Of a DNA stretch of 30,671 nucleotides, positions 23,619-30,671 are shown one piece after another. The translations under genes were made by a program, and so were the position numbers. Numbering within the stretch: the stretch's first letter is position 1; each line of letters begins with the position of its first letter. The stretch comes from an uncultured Eubacteriales bacterium (GTDB lineage Bacteria; Bacillota; Clostridia; TANB77; CAG-508). The notes beneath the pieces are model-generated. The model ran no database searches. It was not told the origin of the DNA and worked only from the letters and a program-made list of their open reading frames with translations. Where the stretch lies: assembly GCA_902766085.1 (NCBI GenBank), contig CACXCH010000089.1, positions 1 through 30,671 on the forward strand. Direction: 5' to 3'.

Positions 23619-24200
23619 TTATTTATCCTCATCTTTTAGCTTTTTGATCTCTTTTTTAACATCCTTTACTTGTATAATAAAATAAATATTATCATATAAA
23701 GTAATAATTTGACTATAAAGCAATATAGCTCCTGCAAGTCTAATCATAATATCAAATGAAAGATTTGGTTTAAATATTATTCCAACTCCAAGTGCAATTG
23801 AAACTAATGATAGTAAAAGAACCATTCCCCATTCTATACCACGAATTCCTCTAATGTTGAATGCTATTTGGATTTCATTGATTCCTTGAATTACAATCCA
23901 AATTCCAACAACTGTTGGTAAAATTGTTTCAACTGTATTAGCATATCTAACAATTAAGAACCCTAGAATAATATAGATTATAGATTCAGCAAGTTCAAAG
24001 CTGAAATATCTATATTCGTCTTTAATGTTAAAATATGAAACAAAATGTATTAGACCGTCAATTACTAATACATAACCAAGTAAAACAATAACAACAGCAA
24101 TTGTTTCTACTGGTTTATTGATCATAAATAGTGAAATAATAATTAATAAAATTGAAATGCATATTGATGCTACACCAAGTTTTTTAATATAGTTTTTCAT
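23619..24200 (-). CDS. HdeD/DUF308 family membrane protein
   Basis: A 193-residue protein with six predicted membrane helices in three hairpins (for example ASICISILLIIISLFM, IAVVIVLLGYVLVIDGLIHF, IIYIILGFLIVRY, VVGIWIVIQGINEI, MVLLLSLVSIALGVGIIF) and a charged C-terminal tail. The DUF308 repeat pattern (G-x-W-x-x-x-x-G) fits the HdeD group. HdeD is linked to acid resistance in Escherichia coli, but the role of Firmicutes members is not established. A strong AAGGAGG precedes the ATG. It appears to be transcribed alone. Confidence 0.8.
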   Translation of the reverse strand: MKNYIKKLGVASICISILLIIISLFMINKPVETIAVVIVLLGYVLVIDGLIHFVSYFNIKDEYRYFSFELAESIIYIILGFLIVRYANTVETILPTVVGIWIVIQGINEIQIAFNIRGIRGIEWGMVLLLSLVSIALGVGIIFKPNLSFDIMIRLAGAILLYSQIITLYDNIYFIIQVKDVKKEIKKLKDEDK

Positions 24201-24330
24201 TGGTAAAACCTCCTTAATTTCTTATAAGATATATATATCATAAAAAAAATTTTTTGTTAATACTTTTTTTAAATATTTTTAATCATATAAGTAAAGTCAG
24301 TTATAGTTTAAATTGTGCCATTTAAGTAAC

Positions 24331-25440
24331 TTATTTGTTTTTTGCAATAAATTTTAAATATTCAAAAATAAAGTCATTTAAATCCCCATCCATAACTTTT
24401 TTTACGTCCCCTACTTCATAATTTGTTCTATGATCTTTTACCATAGTGTATGGGCAAAATACATAAGATCTAATTTGACTTCCCCAAGCAATGTCCATTT
24501 GATTTCCCTTTAAGTCTTCTATTCGTTCTTTGTTTTCCTTTTCTTTTAAATTGATAAGTTTTGACTTAAGCATTTTCATTGCTGTATCTCTATTTTGAAA
24601 TTGACTTCTTTGGGTCTGGCAATTTACTACAATTCCAGTAGGAATATGAATTAGTCTTACCGCTGACGATGTTTTGTTGATATGCTGTCCTCCAGCTCCC
24701 GATGATCTATAAACCTCCATTTTAATATCTTCTGGTCTTATGTAGACATCATCATCATCATTTATTTCAGGTAAAACCTCCACAGATGCAAATGATGTAT
24801 GTCTCCTACCACCTGCGTCAAATGGTGAAATTCTTACAAGCCTATGAACACCGTGTTCTGATTTTAAATATCCATAAGCATAGTCTCCAGAAATTAAAAA
24901 TGTTACGCTTTTTATTCCTGCCTCATCGCCTTGTAAATAATCAAGTTCCTCGCATTGAAAGTTGTTGCTTTGTGCCCATCTAGTATACATTCTATATAGC
25001 ATTTCTGCCCAGTCTTGTGCTTCAGTCCCACCAGCTCCAGGATGAATAGTTATAATTGCGTTATTTTTATCATATTTCCCAGATAAAAGAGTTTCTATTT
25101 CAAGGTTCTCTAAACCCTTGTCAATTTCTTTAGTCTCTTTTTCAATTTCCAGTTCTATATCGTTATCGCTTTCTTCACCTAAGAGTTCAATCATTTCTTC
25201 AACTGTGTTTACTTTTTCTTTAACTGATGAAAACTCCTGAATTTTTTTCTTTAACTCAGTTATTCTAGCTGACACTTTTGATGAGTTTTCATTATCTTGC
25301 CAGAAATTTGAATTCATGGTTTGTTTTTCTAGTTCTTCAAGCTCCTTCTTTTTATCATCAATTTTAGCAGATTGACTATATTCAATTATTTTCTGCATTT
25401 GTTCTTTGTTTTTCTTTTTTGCTTCTTCTAAATCAAACAT
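24331..25440 (-). CDS. prfB: Peptide chain release factor 2
   Basis: A 369-residue class I release factor. SPF at residues 205-207 (HRLVRISPFDAGGRRH) is the stop-codon recognition tripeptide specific to RF2, and GGQ at 250-252 (SSGAGGQHINKTSSAVRL) catalyses peptidyl-tRNA hydrolysis. It ends translation at UGA and UAA. The frame is continuous from the first Met, so it lacks the +1 programmed frameshift at an early in-frame UGA found in many bacterial prfB genes. The nearest ribosome site (AAAAAGGA) is about 14 bases before the ATG, an unusually long gap, and lies inside the last unit of a tandem repeat derived from the murD 3' end. It probably shares a transcript with murD. Confidence 0.95.
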   Translation of the reverse strand: MFDLEEAKKKNKEQMQKIIEYSQSAKIDDKKKELEELEKQTMNSNFWQDNENSSKVSARITELKKKIQEFSSVKEKVNTVEEMIELLGEESDNDIELEIEKETKEIDKGLENLEIETLLSGKYDKNNAIITIHPGAGGTEAQDWAEMLYRMYTRWAQSNNFQCEELDYLQGDEAGIKSVTFLISGDYAYGYLKSEHGVHRLVRISPFDAGGRRHTSFASVEVLPEINDDDDVYIRPEDIKMEVYRSSGAGGQHINKTSSAVRLIHIPTGIVVNCQTQRSQFQNRDTAMKMLKSKLINLKEKENKERIEDLKGNQMDIAWGSQIRSYVFCPYTMVKDHRTNYEVGDVKKVMDGDLNDFIFEYLKFIAKNK

Positions 25441-25450
25441 TTTACAATTT

Positions 25451-25563
25451 TAATTCCTTTTTACTAATTCTTGAAATTTTATTTTGCCTTACTAATCCTT
25501 GGGATTTGATTCACTTTTACTAATTCTTGAAGTTTAATTTTTCTTTACTAGCTCTTGAAATTT
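25451..25563 (-). repeat. Four tandem copies of the murD 3' end
   Basis: Four adjacent units of 27-29 bases (25535-25563, 25508-25534, 25480-25507, 25451-25479) on the minus strand share a CAAGAATTAGTAA core followed by a purine-rich end. The first unit is the last eight codons of murD (FQELVKKN and stop); the others form the spacer up to prfB. The last unit carries the AAAAAGGA that serves as the likely prfB ribosome site. Confidence 0.8.
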
Positions 25564-26880
25564 GTCACCTTTTTCTTCAAAGTTTTTGAAAAAGCCATAG
25601 CTTGCTGCTGCTGGAGATAATAAACACGATTTATCTTTTTTAGTGACTTTTTTTGAAACATTAACAGCTTCTTCTATTGTATTTACAATATATGCTTTTT
25701 TATTTTTTAATTTTTTAGCAATATCGTGTCCAGTTTTTGGCATACATACTATATTAGATATATTAGAATTGTCAATATATTCTATAAATTCTGAGTAGTC
25801 TATCCCTCTATCCATACCCCCAATTATTAATGTATCAACGTTCTTTAATGCTTTTACAGCTTCTATAGTAGCCATTGGTACAGTTGCAATACTATTATCA
25901 TAAAATTCTATGCCATTAAATTTTCCAACGTATTCTAATCTATGTTTTAGTGTTTTAAAATTATTAACACTCTGAATAGATTTTTTCAAATCCAGATTTA
26001 ATATTTCAGAAACCCCGAGTGCAAACATTATGTTACTCAAGTTATATGTACCAACCAAATTACGTTTTTGATTTTGGTCATATATTTTTTTATTTTCAAA
26101 ATAAACATCGTCCCCAACTAGACTTATATCAGAATCAGCATTTTTCTCAACACTTATTGTGTAGGTTTTAGCCTTTGGAAATTTAACATATTCTCGAAGT
26201 TTTTCATTATCAATACTATACAAAAAATGATCATTTTCATTTTGAAATTTGTAAATATTACATTTTGCTTTAATATAATCTTCGTAAGATTTGTAATGAT
26301 CTAAATGTTCTTCAAATACATTAAGTAAAATTGCAATATTAGGTGAGTGTGTCATAAATTCTAGTTGATGTGCTGACATTTCAAGTACTAATATTGTATT
26401 TTCATTTATTTTGTCAACGTATTCAAATATAGGCTTTCCAATATTACCAAGTAATAAGCAATCTTTATTTTGTTCTTTAAGTATAGAATAAATTAAAGAC
26501 GAAGTTGTGCTTTTTCCTTTTGTTCCAGTAATTCCAATTGTATAGTTACTAAAGAATTGCATAAATAGTTCCATTTGTGATGATATCTTGTCTCTAAATT
26601 TTGAAATATCAATCTTTGCAAAAGAAATTCCAGGTGATTTTATTATAATATCGTACTTTTCCAAATCATCTAAGTATTTGCTTCCGCTTATAAATTCTAC
26701 ATTTTTATCATTTTCAAGGAAGTCATATTCATTTTGGAAATTTTCTTTTAAATCAGAAATTATAATTTCTTTTTCAGGTAAGTATTTTCTAATTAATTTG
26801 TATGTAGATTGCCCTTCTCTACCAAATCCTAATATATTTATTTTCTTGCTTGATAAATATTTAATCAAATCGCTAACCAT
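25534..26880 (-). CDS. murD: UDP-N-acetylmuramoyl-L-alanine--glutamate ligase
   Basis: A 448-residue Mur ligase. An N-terminal Rossmann-like domain (INILGFGREGQSTYKLI) is followed by the ATP loop GITGTKGKSTTSSLI at 116-130. The HLDHYKSYEDYIKAKCNIY block and C-terminal IIGGMDRGIDYSEF are typical of MurD. It adds glutamate to UDP-MurNAc-L-Ala in the cytoplasm. Standard MurD uses D-Glu. Because a MurL-type epimerase gene lies directly upstream on the same strand, this enzyme may instead take L-Glu, like the MurD2 enzymes paired with MurL; that is inference from gene order. Ribosome site AGAGGAAT precedes the ATG. Confidence 0.9.
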   Translation of the reverse strand: MVSDLIKYLSSKKINILGFGREGQSTYKLIRKYLPEKEIIISDLKENFQNEYDFLENDKNVEFISGSKYLDDLEKYDIIIKSPGISFAKIDISKFRDKISSQMELFMQFFSNYTIGITGTKGKSTTSSLIYSILKEQNKDCLLLGNIGKPIFEYVDKINENTILVLEMSAHQLEFMTHSPNIAILLNVFEEHLDHYKSYEDYIKAKCNIYKFQNENDHFLYSIDNEKLREYVKFPKAKTYTISVEKNADSDISLVGDDVYFENKKIYDQNQKRNLVGTYNLSNIMFALGVSEILNLDLKKSIQSVNNFKTLKHRLEYVGKFNGIEFYDNSIATVPMATIEAVKALKNVDTLIIGGMDRGIDYSEFIEYIDNSNISNIVCMPKTGHDIAKKLKNKKAYIVNTIEEAVNVSKKVTKKDKSCLLSPAAASYGFFKNFEEKGDKFQELVKKN

Positions 26881-26893
26881 TAAATTCCTCTTT

Positions 26894-26992
26894 CTAACAA
26901 CAATGCTCTTTTAAATTTTACTTTTTTCGACTGCAATGCTTTTTTAATTTTGTTGTTTTTTAATTGCAATGCTTTTTAATTTTTACTTTTTT
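26894..26992 (-). repeat. Three tandem repeats in the murL-murD spacer
   Basis: Three units of 31-34 bases (26962-26992, 26928-26961, 26894-26927) on the minus strand share AAAAAAGTAAAA / AAAAAACAACAAAA followed by an A/T run and GCATTG. They start at the murL stop codon and end at the murD ribosome site, filling almost the whole spacer. The low complexity makes exact unit borders uncertain. Confidence 0.6.
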
Positions 26993-28421
26993 AACAATTT
27001 AAAATTGCATTTTTTAGTATTTCGTTTTGCTCTGGTGTTAAATTATTATTTTCATTGTATCTTTTTGTGATATCTTCACTCATATCTGCCATAGTAAAGT
27101 TTTCCTTATAATATTTAAGCAAATATGGTAGTTCTTTATTTTCATTTTCCATCTTTTTTATTACAAAAGTAACAGCATAGTTAACCTCTTCATAAGTTCC
27201 AACACAGTCAAAAGGCTTATATTCGCCATTTCCTGTAAGTTCAATAAAAGTTTCTAATAATGACTTCTTTTCAAATAAGTCCTCTTTAAAAATACTGACT
27301 AATTTATCCTTGTATAGAAATGGACTAAGGATTGTGAATGCAAATAAGCATTTAGCACAATTGCAACACCAAATCCAGTTTTCATTCTTAGAGCCAACAT
27401 TGCAGCTTTTGAAAACACTGTGATATTTCTCATATTTTGAAAATAATTTAGCAATCTGCAATTCGTTTAATGGCCTTAAAAAACTGAAATACTTTACCGG
27501 AGCTCTAAGGTATTTATCAGCATATTTTTCAAAATCACATTCAAATTCGAAACTTTTTGAATATTGGTGATTAATGTTTTCACCTTTCACGTTTGATTCA
27601 TTTGCACTATTTTCATTTGATAAACTTATATATTTTTTCCCTAGCAAATATGCAACAAAATATGATGTAAATGCAAGCATTGCTGAAAATGGTGTATGGC
27701 CATTAATAAATCCTTTTGAATTTAAATCAATTAAACTTGGATCAATTGTTCTTTTTATTTCAATAATGTTGTTACTTTCAAATCCGGCAAGCTCTGCACA
27801 TTTTAATGTAACACGTTTTGGATTAATTATTAGGCAAAAATCCTTTTTTCTATCAAGAGGAAGTGTCTCAAGAGTAACCACTGAATCCTTTCCCCCTCCT
27901 ATTGGTACTATATACCCACTTGAAGGATCAGTAACTTTTTCAATATTCATACTATCATCAATAGAAGATAATACTTTAATATTATTACTATCTCCATTCT
28001 CAGAATCTGTACTATCTTCAATCTTAGATGATGTTTTAATATTCATAAAACTATCAATATCAGTTTTTATATTATTTCTATAAAATAATTCTCCTAAGCC
28101 ATTAAAGTATAACTTTTTCCAAAATGCAATCTGTTCTGAGTTTAAATATCCACATTTAATAATAACATTTTCAGGACAAGCACATTTCCAATAACTTATG
28201 AGTTCAATTAGTCCTATGTTAAAAACCATATTTTTTGCTTTAATAGAATTAACATCCTTTAATTTGAAATTCTTCTTCAATATTGTTGTTGTAGGAAAAA
28301 AACGTGCAAGATTTGGAATCTCAAAATCAAACTTTAAAATAATTTCATTTTTTTCATCAATAATTTCAAAATCATTATAATAAAAAAATTTGTATTTTTT
28401 TCTTAACTCATTGAAATTCAT
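26991..28421 (-). CDS. murL: UDP-MurNAc-L-Ala-L-Glu epimerase (MurL family)
   Basis: A 476-residue protein with a PP-loop-type nucleotide site VPIGGGKDSVVTLE (GGGKDS at 175-180). Other family blocks are NGHTPFSAMLAF, SLSNENSANES, NHQYSKSFEFE, YFSFLRPLNELQIAKLF, a Cys-rich SCNVG...WCCNCAKCLF segment and FDCVGTYEEV. I recognise these as the pattern of MurL, which uses ATP to invert the terminal L-Glu of UDP-MurNAc-L-Ala-L-Glu to D-Glu. murD follows on the same strand, which matches the MurD2-MurL pairing. MurL was first described in Xanthomonas, so its presence here is unusual. Residues about 122-165 are an acidic low-complexity insert with internal repetition (FMNIKTSSKIEDS, DSMNIEKV). The alternative, a general PP-loop amidotransferase, fits the context less well. 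Confidence 0.75.
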   Translation of the reverse strand: MNFNELRKKYKFFYYNDFEIIDEKNEIILKFDFEIPNLARFFPTTTILKKNFKLKDVNSIKAKNMVFNIGLIELISYWKCACPENVIIKCGYLNSEQIAFWKKLYFNGLGELFYRNNIKTDIDSFMNIKTSSKIEDSTDSENGDSNNIKVLSSIDDSMNIEKVTDPSSGYIVPIGGGKDSVVTLETLPLDRKKDFCLIINPKRVTLKCAELAGFESNNIIEIKRTIDPSLIDLNSKGFINGHTPFSAMLAFTSYFVAYLLGKKYISLSNENSANESNVKGENINHQYSKSFEFECDFEKYADKYLRAPVKYFSFLRPLNELQIAKLFSKYEKYHSVFKSCNVGSKNENWIWCCNCAKCLFAFTILSPFLYKDKLVSIFKEDLFEKKSLLETFIELTGNGEYKPFDCVGTYEEVNYAVTFVIKKMENENKELPYLLKYYKENFTMADMSEDITKRYNENNNLTPEQNEILKNAILNC

Positions 28422-28437
28422 TTTTAATTCCTCTCTT

Positions 28438-28508
28438 GTTGCTAGTTAATATTTTTAAACAGTTAGTAATGTTAAAGTTTAATATTAATCTAAACATCAA
28501 CTAGTAAC
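28438..28508. mobile_element. MITE-like element, divergent short copy 5
   Basis: A 71-bp segment with ends GTTGCTAGTTAAT and CATCAACTAGTAAC, complementary over 12 of 14 bases and like the left end of copy 1. The interior (GTTTAATATTAATC) only loosely resembles the family core. It begins 17 bases upstream of the murL start codon, so it makes up most of the murL leader. Membership is tentative. Confidence 0.45.
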
Positions 28509-28540
28509 TTTTTCTTTTTAAATATATGAATAGCTATTAC

Positions 28541-28569
28541 ATTATAGCATAGTTTTGAGTTTTAATATA
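28541..28569 (-). promoter_or_regulatory. Possible promoter of murL-murD-prfB
   Basis: On the minus strand a consensus TATAAT (28541-28546) with a weak -35 (TATATT, 28564-28569) at 17 bases. It lies just after the RNase P RNA terminator and before murL. Confidence 0.4.
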
Positions 28570-28576
28570 TAATTAT

Positions 28577-28606
28577 TAAAAAAAGCACTAGCTTCCTAGT
28601 GCTTTT
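28577..28606 (-). terminator. Rho-independent terminator of rnpB
   Basis: On the minus strand AAGCACTAG, a GAAG-type loop, CTAGTGCTT, then a run of seven T. It directly follows the RNase P RNA 3' end. Confidence 0.9.
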
Positions 28607-28943
28607 AGCAAATCTATAAGCCGGGTTCTGTCGAGAATGGCCATTTATCTAGGCCAAATATTGCTACTTGGCTCATGCCACCAAATTAAGGAGATGACGA
28701 GCAGTCTTATCCTCCTAGTCTCGGTGTTGCTCCAGATGGGGTTTACACGGCTAAGAATATCACTATTCTTACGGTGAGCTCTTGCCTCGCCTTTTCACCC
28801 TTACCTCAGAAGAGGCGGTTATTTTCTGTTGCACTTTCCTTAAGGTTACCCTCACTTGACGTTATCAAGCATCTTTGCTCTATGGGGCCCGGACTTTCCT
28901 CAGATGCAACCTTTCGATTCACATCTGCGACCATTTAACTTGC
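28607..28943 (-). ncRNA. rnpB: RNase P RNA
   Basis: The catalytic RNA of ribonuclease P, which trims the 5' leader of tRNA precursors. On the minus strand the conserved GAGGAAAGTCCGGGC near the 5' end and GACAGAACCCGGCTTATAG near the 3' end are hallmark sequences, and the interior AGGGTGAAAAGGCGAGG and TAAACCCCATCTGGAGCAA are also typical. Length is about 337 bases. The ends are set by GCAA / TTGC pairing at the P1 helix (28940-28943 with 28608-28611). The 5' end lies 7 bases after the -10 box of a near-consensus promoter, and a strong terminator follows, so it is an independent transcript. Confidence 0.95.
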
Positions 28944-28949
28944 ATATTT

Positions 28950-28978
28950 ATTTTACACTAATTATGTAGAAAAATCAA
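28950..28978 (-). promoter_or_regulatory. Promoter of rnpB
   Basis: On the minus strand TTGATT (28973-28978), 17-base spacer, TAAAAT (28950-28955). The expected transcription start matches the 5' end of the RNA. Confidence 0.75.
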
Positions 28979-29058
28979 GCTTTTCGTAACAGCTTACATT
29001 AGCATTATATTTCATTTATAAAAAATTTCTCAAATGGGCTAAAGTTTTCCATATCATT

Positions 29059-30372
29059 CTACGTTAGCATTGGTAAAAACAATTTTGCTAAACTTAAAAA
29101 TATAAAAAATCCTAATACATCTGTTGCTGTAGTTAAGAATATTGATGAAGACAATGCTGGGTCAATATGTAGTTTGTCTAAGACTGTTGGTATTAATAGT
29201 CCAGATACTCCAGCTACTACTAAATTTCCTATTATTGCTAAACATATAATTATTCCTAAATATGCATTTCCATAAATTAGGGAAACAATTATTCCTGTTA
29301 TTAGTCCAATTCCAATTCCATTAATTACACCAAGTGCAATTTCTTTTACAAGTAGTTTCCATGTATCCTTTAATTTTACATTTCCCATGGCAATGTTTCT
29401 AATAATTATTGAAACTGTTTGCGTTCCAGCATTTCCGCCCATTCCAGTAACAATGGACATTATTGATGATAAGGCAACAACCTGAGATATAACTCCCTCA
29501 AAAGCTTTTATCGTAAGAGAGGCCAAAAAGGCAGTAGCAAGGTTAACAAGTAACCAAGGAAATCTTAGTTTAAAAGAATCCCATATTTTTGTATCAAGTG
29601 TTTCTACTTTAGCAACACCACCCATTTTTAATACGTCCTCTGTTTGTTCTTCAGACATAACATCAACAATATCATCAATAGTAATAATTCCAAGCATTTT
29701 CATATTCCTGTTAACAACAGGGATTACATTTAAATCATATTTTGACGCCATCAAAGCAACTTGCTCCTGGTCCATTTCAGGCTCAACATATTTAAAGTTT
29801 TTATCAGAAATCTCATCAAGAGTTTTGTTCTCGTCGTTGATTAAAATATCCCTTAAACTTGCAACTCCATTAATGTGTTTGTTATCATCCATAACAAAAA
29901 TTGTATCAATTAGTTCTGTTTTGGGAGACAATTCTTTTATTTTATGAATCGCCTGTAGCAAGGTTAAGCTTCCATATAAAGTAATATACTCGGTAGTCAT
30001 AATTCCACCTGCAGTATCCTCTTTATATCCAAGCAGTTCATTTATAACTGTCCTGTCCCCTTCTTTCATCTTGTTAATAAGTTCTTTAGCCTTGCCAATA
30101 TCAATAACTCCTAAGATATCAACAATATCATCTTTAGGCATAAAAGTAAATGTTTTAATAATTTTTTCATTTGTCATAAAATTAACAAGTCTTCTTTGTG
30201 AGCTAACATCTGCTTGTGTAAAAATTAATGATAATTTTTCATCTGTCAAAGCAGAACATAATTTTAGAATTTGATTATCGCTGTATTCATCCAATGATTT
30301 TGCAATATCAATTAAATTATTATCATCAGATAAATCAGCAATTTTAATTTCTTTAACTGCGGTATTTTCCAT
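29059..30372 (-). CDS. mgtE: Magnesium transporter MgtE
   Basis: A 437-residue magnesium channel. Residues 1-130 form the superhelical N domain with the GYKEDTAGGIMTTEYI junction, residues about 130-250 hold two CBS domains (INGVASLRDILI, LGIITIDDIVDVM) and residues about 265-437 have five membrane helices, with the family signature GMGGNAGTQT near residue 315. The cytoplasmic domains sense magnesium and close the pore when it is plentiful. Length is normal, slightly short at the N-terminus. AAAGGAG precedes the ATG. Upstream are a short translated leader and a long stem-loop in the same transcript, which may control expression. Confidence 0.93.
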   Translation of the reverse strand: MENTAVKEIKIADLSDDNNLIDIAKSLDEYSDNQILKLCSALTDEKLSLIFTQADVSSQRRLVNFMTNEKIIKTFTFMPKDDIVDILGVIDIGKAKELINKMKEGDRTVINELLGYKEDTAGGIMTTEYITLYGSLTLLQAIHKIKELSPKTELIDTIFVMDDNKHINGVASLRDILINDENKTLDEISDKNFKYVEPEMDQEQVALMASKYDLNVIPVVNRNMKMLGIITIDDIVDVMSEEQTEDVLKMGGVAKVETLDTKIWDSFKLRFPWLLVNLATAFLASLTIKAFEGVISQVVALSSIMSIVTGMGGNAGTQTVSIIIRNIAMGNVKLKDTWKLLVKEIALGVINGIGIGLITGIIVSLIYGNAYLGIIICLAIIGNLVVAGVSGLLIPTVLDKLHIDPALSSSIFLTTATDVLGFFIFLSLAKLFLPMLT

Positions 30373-30400
30373 TAATATTTTCTCCTTTCATAAAAATTCA

Positions 30401-30470
30401 GAAGAAAATATATAGTTTCTATTCGCCAAATGAGTAATAACTCATTTGATAATTGCTATATATCTTCTTC
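30401..30470 (-). promoter_or_regulatory. Long stem-loop in the mgtE leader
   Basis: In the minus-strand RNA, GAAGAAGATATATAG (30456-30470) can pair with CTATATATTTTCTTC (30401-30415) over 15 pairs, one of them G-U. Inside, CAAATGAGT and ACTCATTTG form a 9-bp hairpin with a 4-base loop. The structure ends about 13 bases before the mgtE ribosome site. Its 5' arm lies within a 25-codon reading frame, so translating ribosomes would open it. It does not resemble the M-box magnesium riboswitch. There is no clean T-run after the stem. Confidence 0.6.
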
Positions 30471-30496
30471 GGTCCATAACCTGAATTATCGCTCAT
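30419..30496 (-). CDS. Putative leader peptide upstream of mgtE, 25 residues
   Basis: A small reading frame that begins MSDNSGYGPKK and ends YYSFGE. It has an excellent ribosome site (AGAAAGGAG, 6 bases before the ATG) and a promoter about 25 bases upstream. It is rich in tyrosine and serine and has no membrane segment. Its second half overlaps the stem-loop in front of mgtE, and it stops 46 bases before the mgtE start. This is the arrangement of a regulatory leader peptide, but a small functional protein is also possible. It is too short to match to a family by eye. Confidence 0.6.
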   Translation of the reverse strand: MSDNSGYGPKKIYSNYQMSYYSFGE

Positions 30497-30520
30497 TTTA
30501 AGCTCCTTTCTGCATTTTTT

Positions 30521-30550
30521 ATTATACCATTTTTTTGTAAAAAAAATCAA
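30521..30550 (-). promoter_or_regulatory. Promoter of the leader peptide and mgtE
   Basis: On the minus strand TTGATT (30545-30550), 18-base spacer, TATAAT (30521-30526), located between the terminator after secA and the leader peptide start. Confidence 0.6.
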
Positions 30551-30563
30551 TACCATAATATAG

Positions 30564-30597
30564 AAAAAGCCAATATATTAATATTGGCTTTTTATTG
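30564..30597. terminator. Rho-independent terminator after secA
   Basis: A perfect 13-bp stem, AAAAAGCCAATAT with ATATTGGCTTTTT, around a 4-base loop. Read on the minus strand the 3' arm ends in T and continues CTATATTATGG; it closes the transcript of the gene running in from the right edge. Confidence 0.75.
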
Positions 30598-30602
30598 TAT
30601 TT

Positions 30603-30671
30603 TTATTTTTTATTTGGTACTGGATCATTTTCATGACCCGGTCTTCCGTGACAATTTTTATATTTTAGTCC
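30603..30671 (-). CDS. secA: SecA C-terminal zinc-binding tail (partial)
   Basis: The last 22 codons and stop of a gene entering from the right edge. GLKYKNCHGRPGHE matches the end of the SecA zinc-binding motif (CPCGSGKKYKNCHG), with the Cys-His pair present; the first two cysteines lie outside the window. SecA is the ATPase that drives protein export through SecYEG. Other SEC-C motif proteins share this tail, so the assignment is probable, supported by prfB lying a few genes away, as secA and prfB are often close together in Firmicutes. Confidence 0.65.
   Translation of the reverse strand, partial: GLKYKNCHGRPGHENDPVPNKK

Noticed and set aside
25451..25563. CRISPR array
   Set aside because: The units are contiguous with no unique spacers, have no palindromic repeat and overlap the murD coding end; no cas genes are present.
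30373..30520. M-box magnesium riboswitch upstream of mgtE
   Set aside because: The leader is short and dominated by one long stem-loop overlapping a reading frame; I could not find the multi-stem layout or conserved loops of an M-box.
1..30671. tRNA or rRNA genes
   Set aside because: I saw no CCA-ended cloverleaf with a GGTTCGAATCC-type arm and no rRNA landmarks; the only structured RNA gene I could support is rnpB.

Overview
The window is AT-rich chromosomal DNA from an anaerobic, low-GC Gram-positive bacterium, most likely a gut-type Clostridia. This rests on clostridial ChW repeats, pyruvate formate-lyase with its activase, a dipicolinate synthase subunit (endospore formation), strong AGGAGG-type ribosome sites and near-consensus TTGA(C/T)T-N17-TATAAT promoters. 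I cannot name the species.

Layout. 1-4050: a DUF378 membrane protein, a small unknown gene, then a secreted glucosaminidase with six ChW repeats, followed on the same strand by a frameshifted cadherin-like surface protein. 4.2-11.9 kb is a cell-envelope block. An MBOAT acyltransferase and a frameshifted SGNH hydrolase (plus strand) converge on murF, a polysaccharide deacetylase, a DltA-like amino acid ligase and a DltC-like carrier protein (minus strand). Together the ligase, carrier, MBOAT and SGNH proteins look like a D-alanylation-type system split into two converging units. 12.0-17.8 kb holds four minus-strand genes I cannot place in a known pathway: an 864-residue helical-repeat protein, a 291-residue protein resembling a gutted ProA/aldehyde dehydrogenase, a 126-residue protein and a soluble tandem-GGDEF protein. 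Two of their promoters are alike. This is the best candidate for an undescribed system. 18.0-21.2 kb is pflB-pflA. 21.7-23.4 kb carries a Xer-type recombinase and dpaB, the latter behind a sigma-K-like promoter. 23.6-30.7 kb carries a DUF308 protein, prfB, murD, a MurL-type epimerase, the RNase P RNA, mgtE with a short translated leader, and the last codons of secA.

Three things cut across the genes. First, a family of non-coding elements with GTTACAGGTTAATG-type inverted ends occurs five times: two copies of about 255 bp in opposite orientation and three of about 65-75 bp. One short copy has an 8-bp target duplication. Second, the spacers after murL and murD are built of short tandem repeats. 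Third, two genes are broken by what looks like one extra base each.

MurL next to MurD suggests that D-glutamate enters peptidoglycan by adding L-Glu and then epimerising it, instead of through glutamate racemase. That would be notable in this kind of bacterium.
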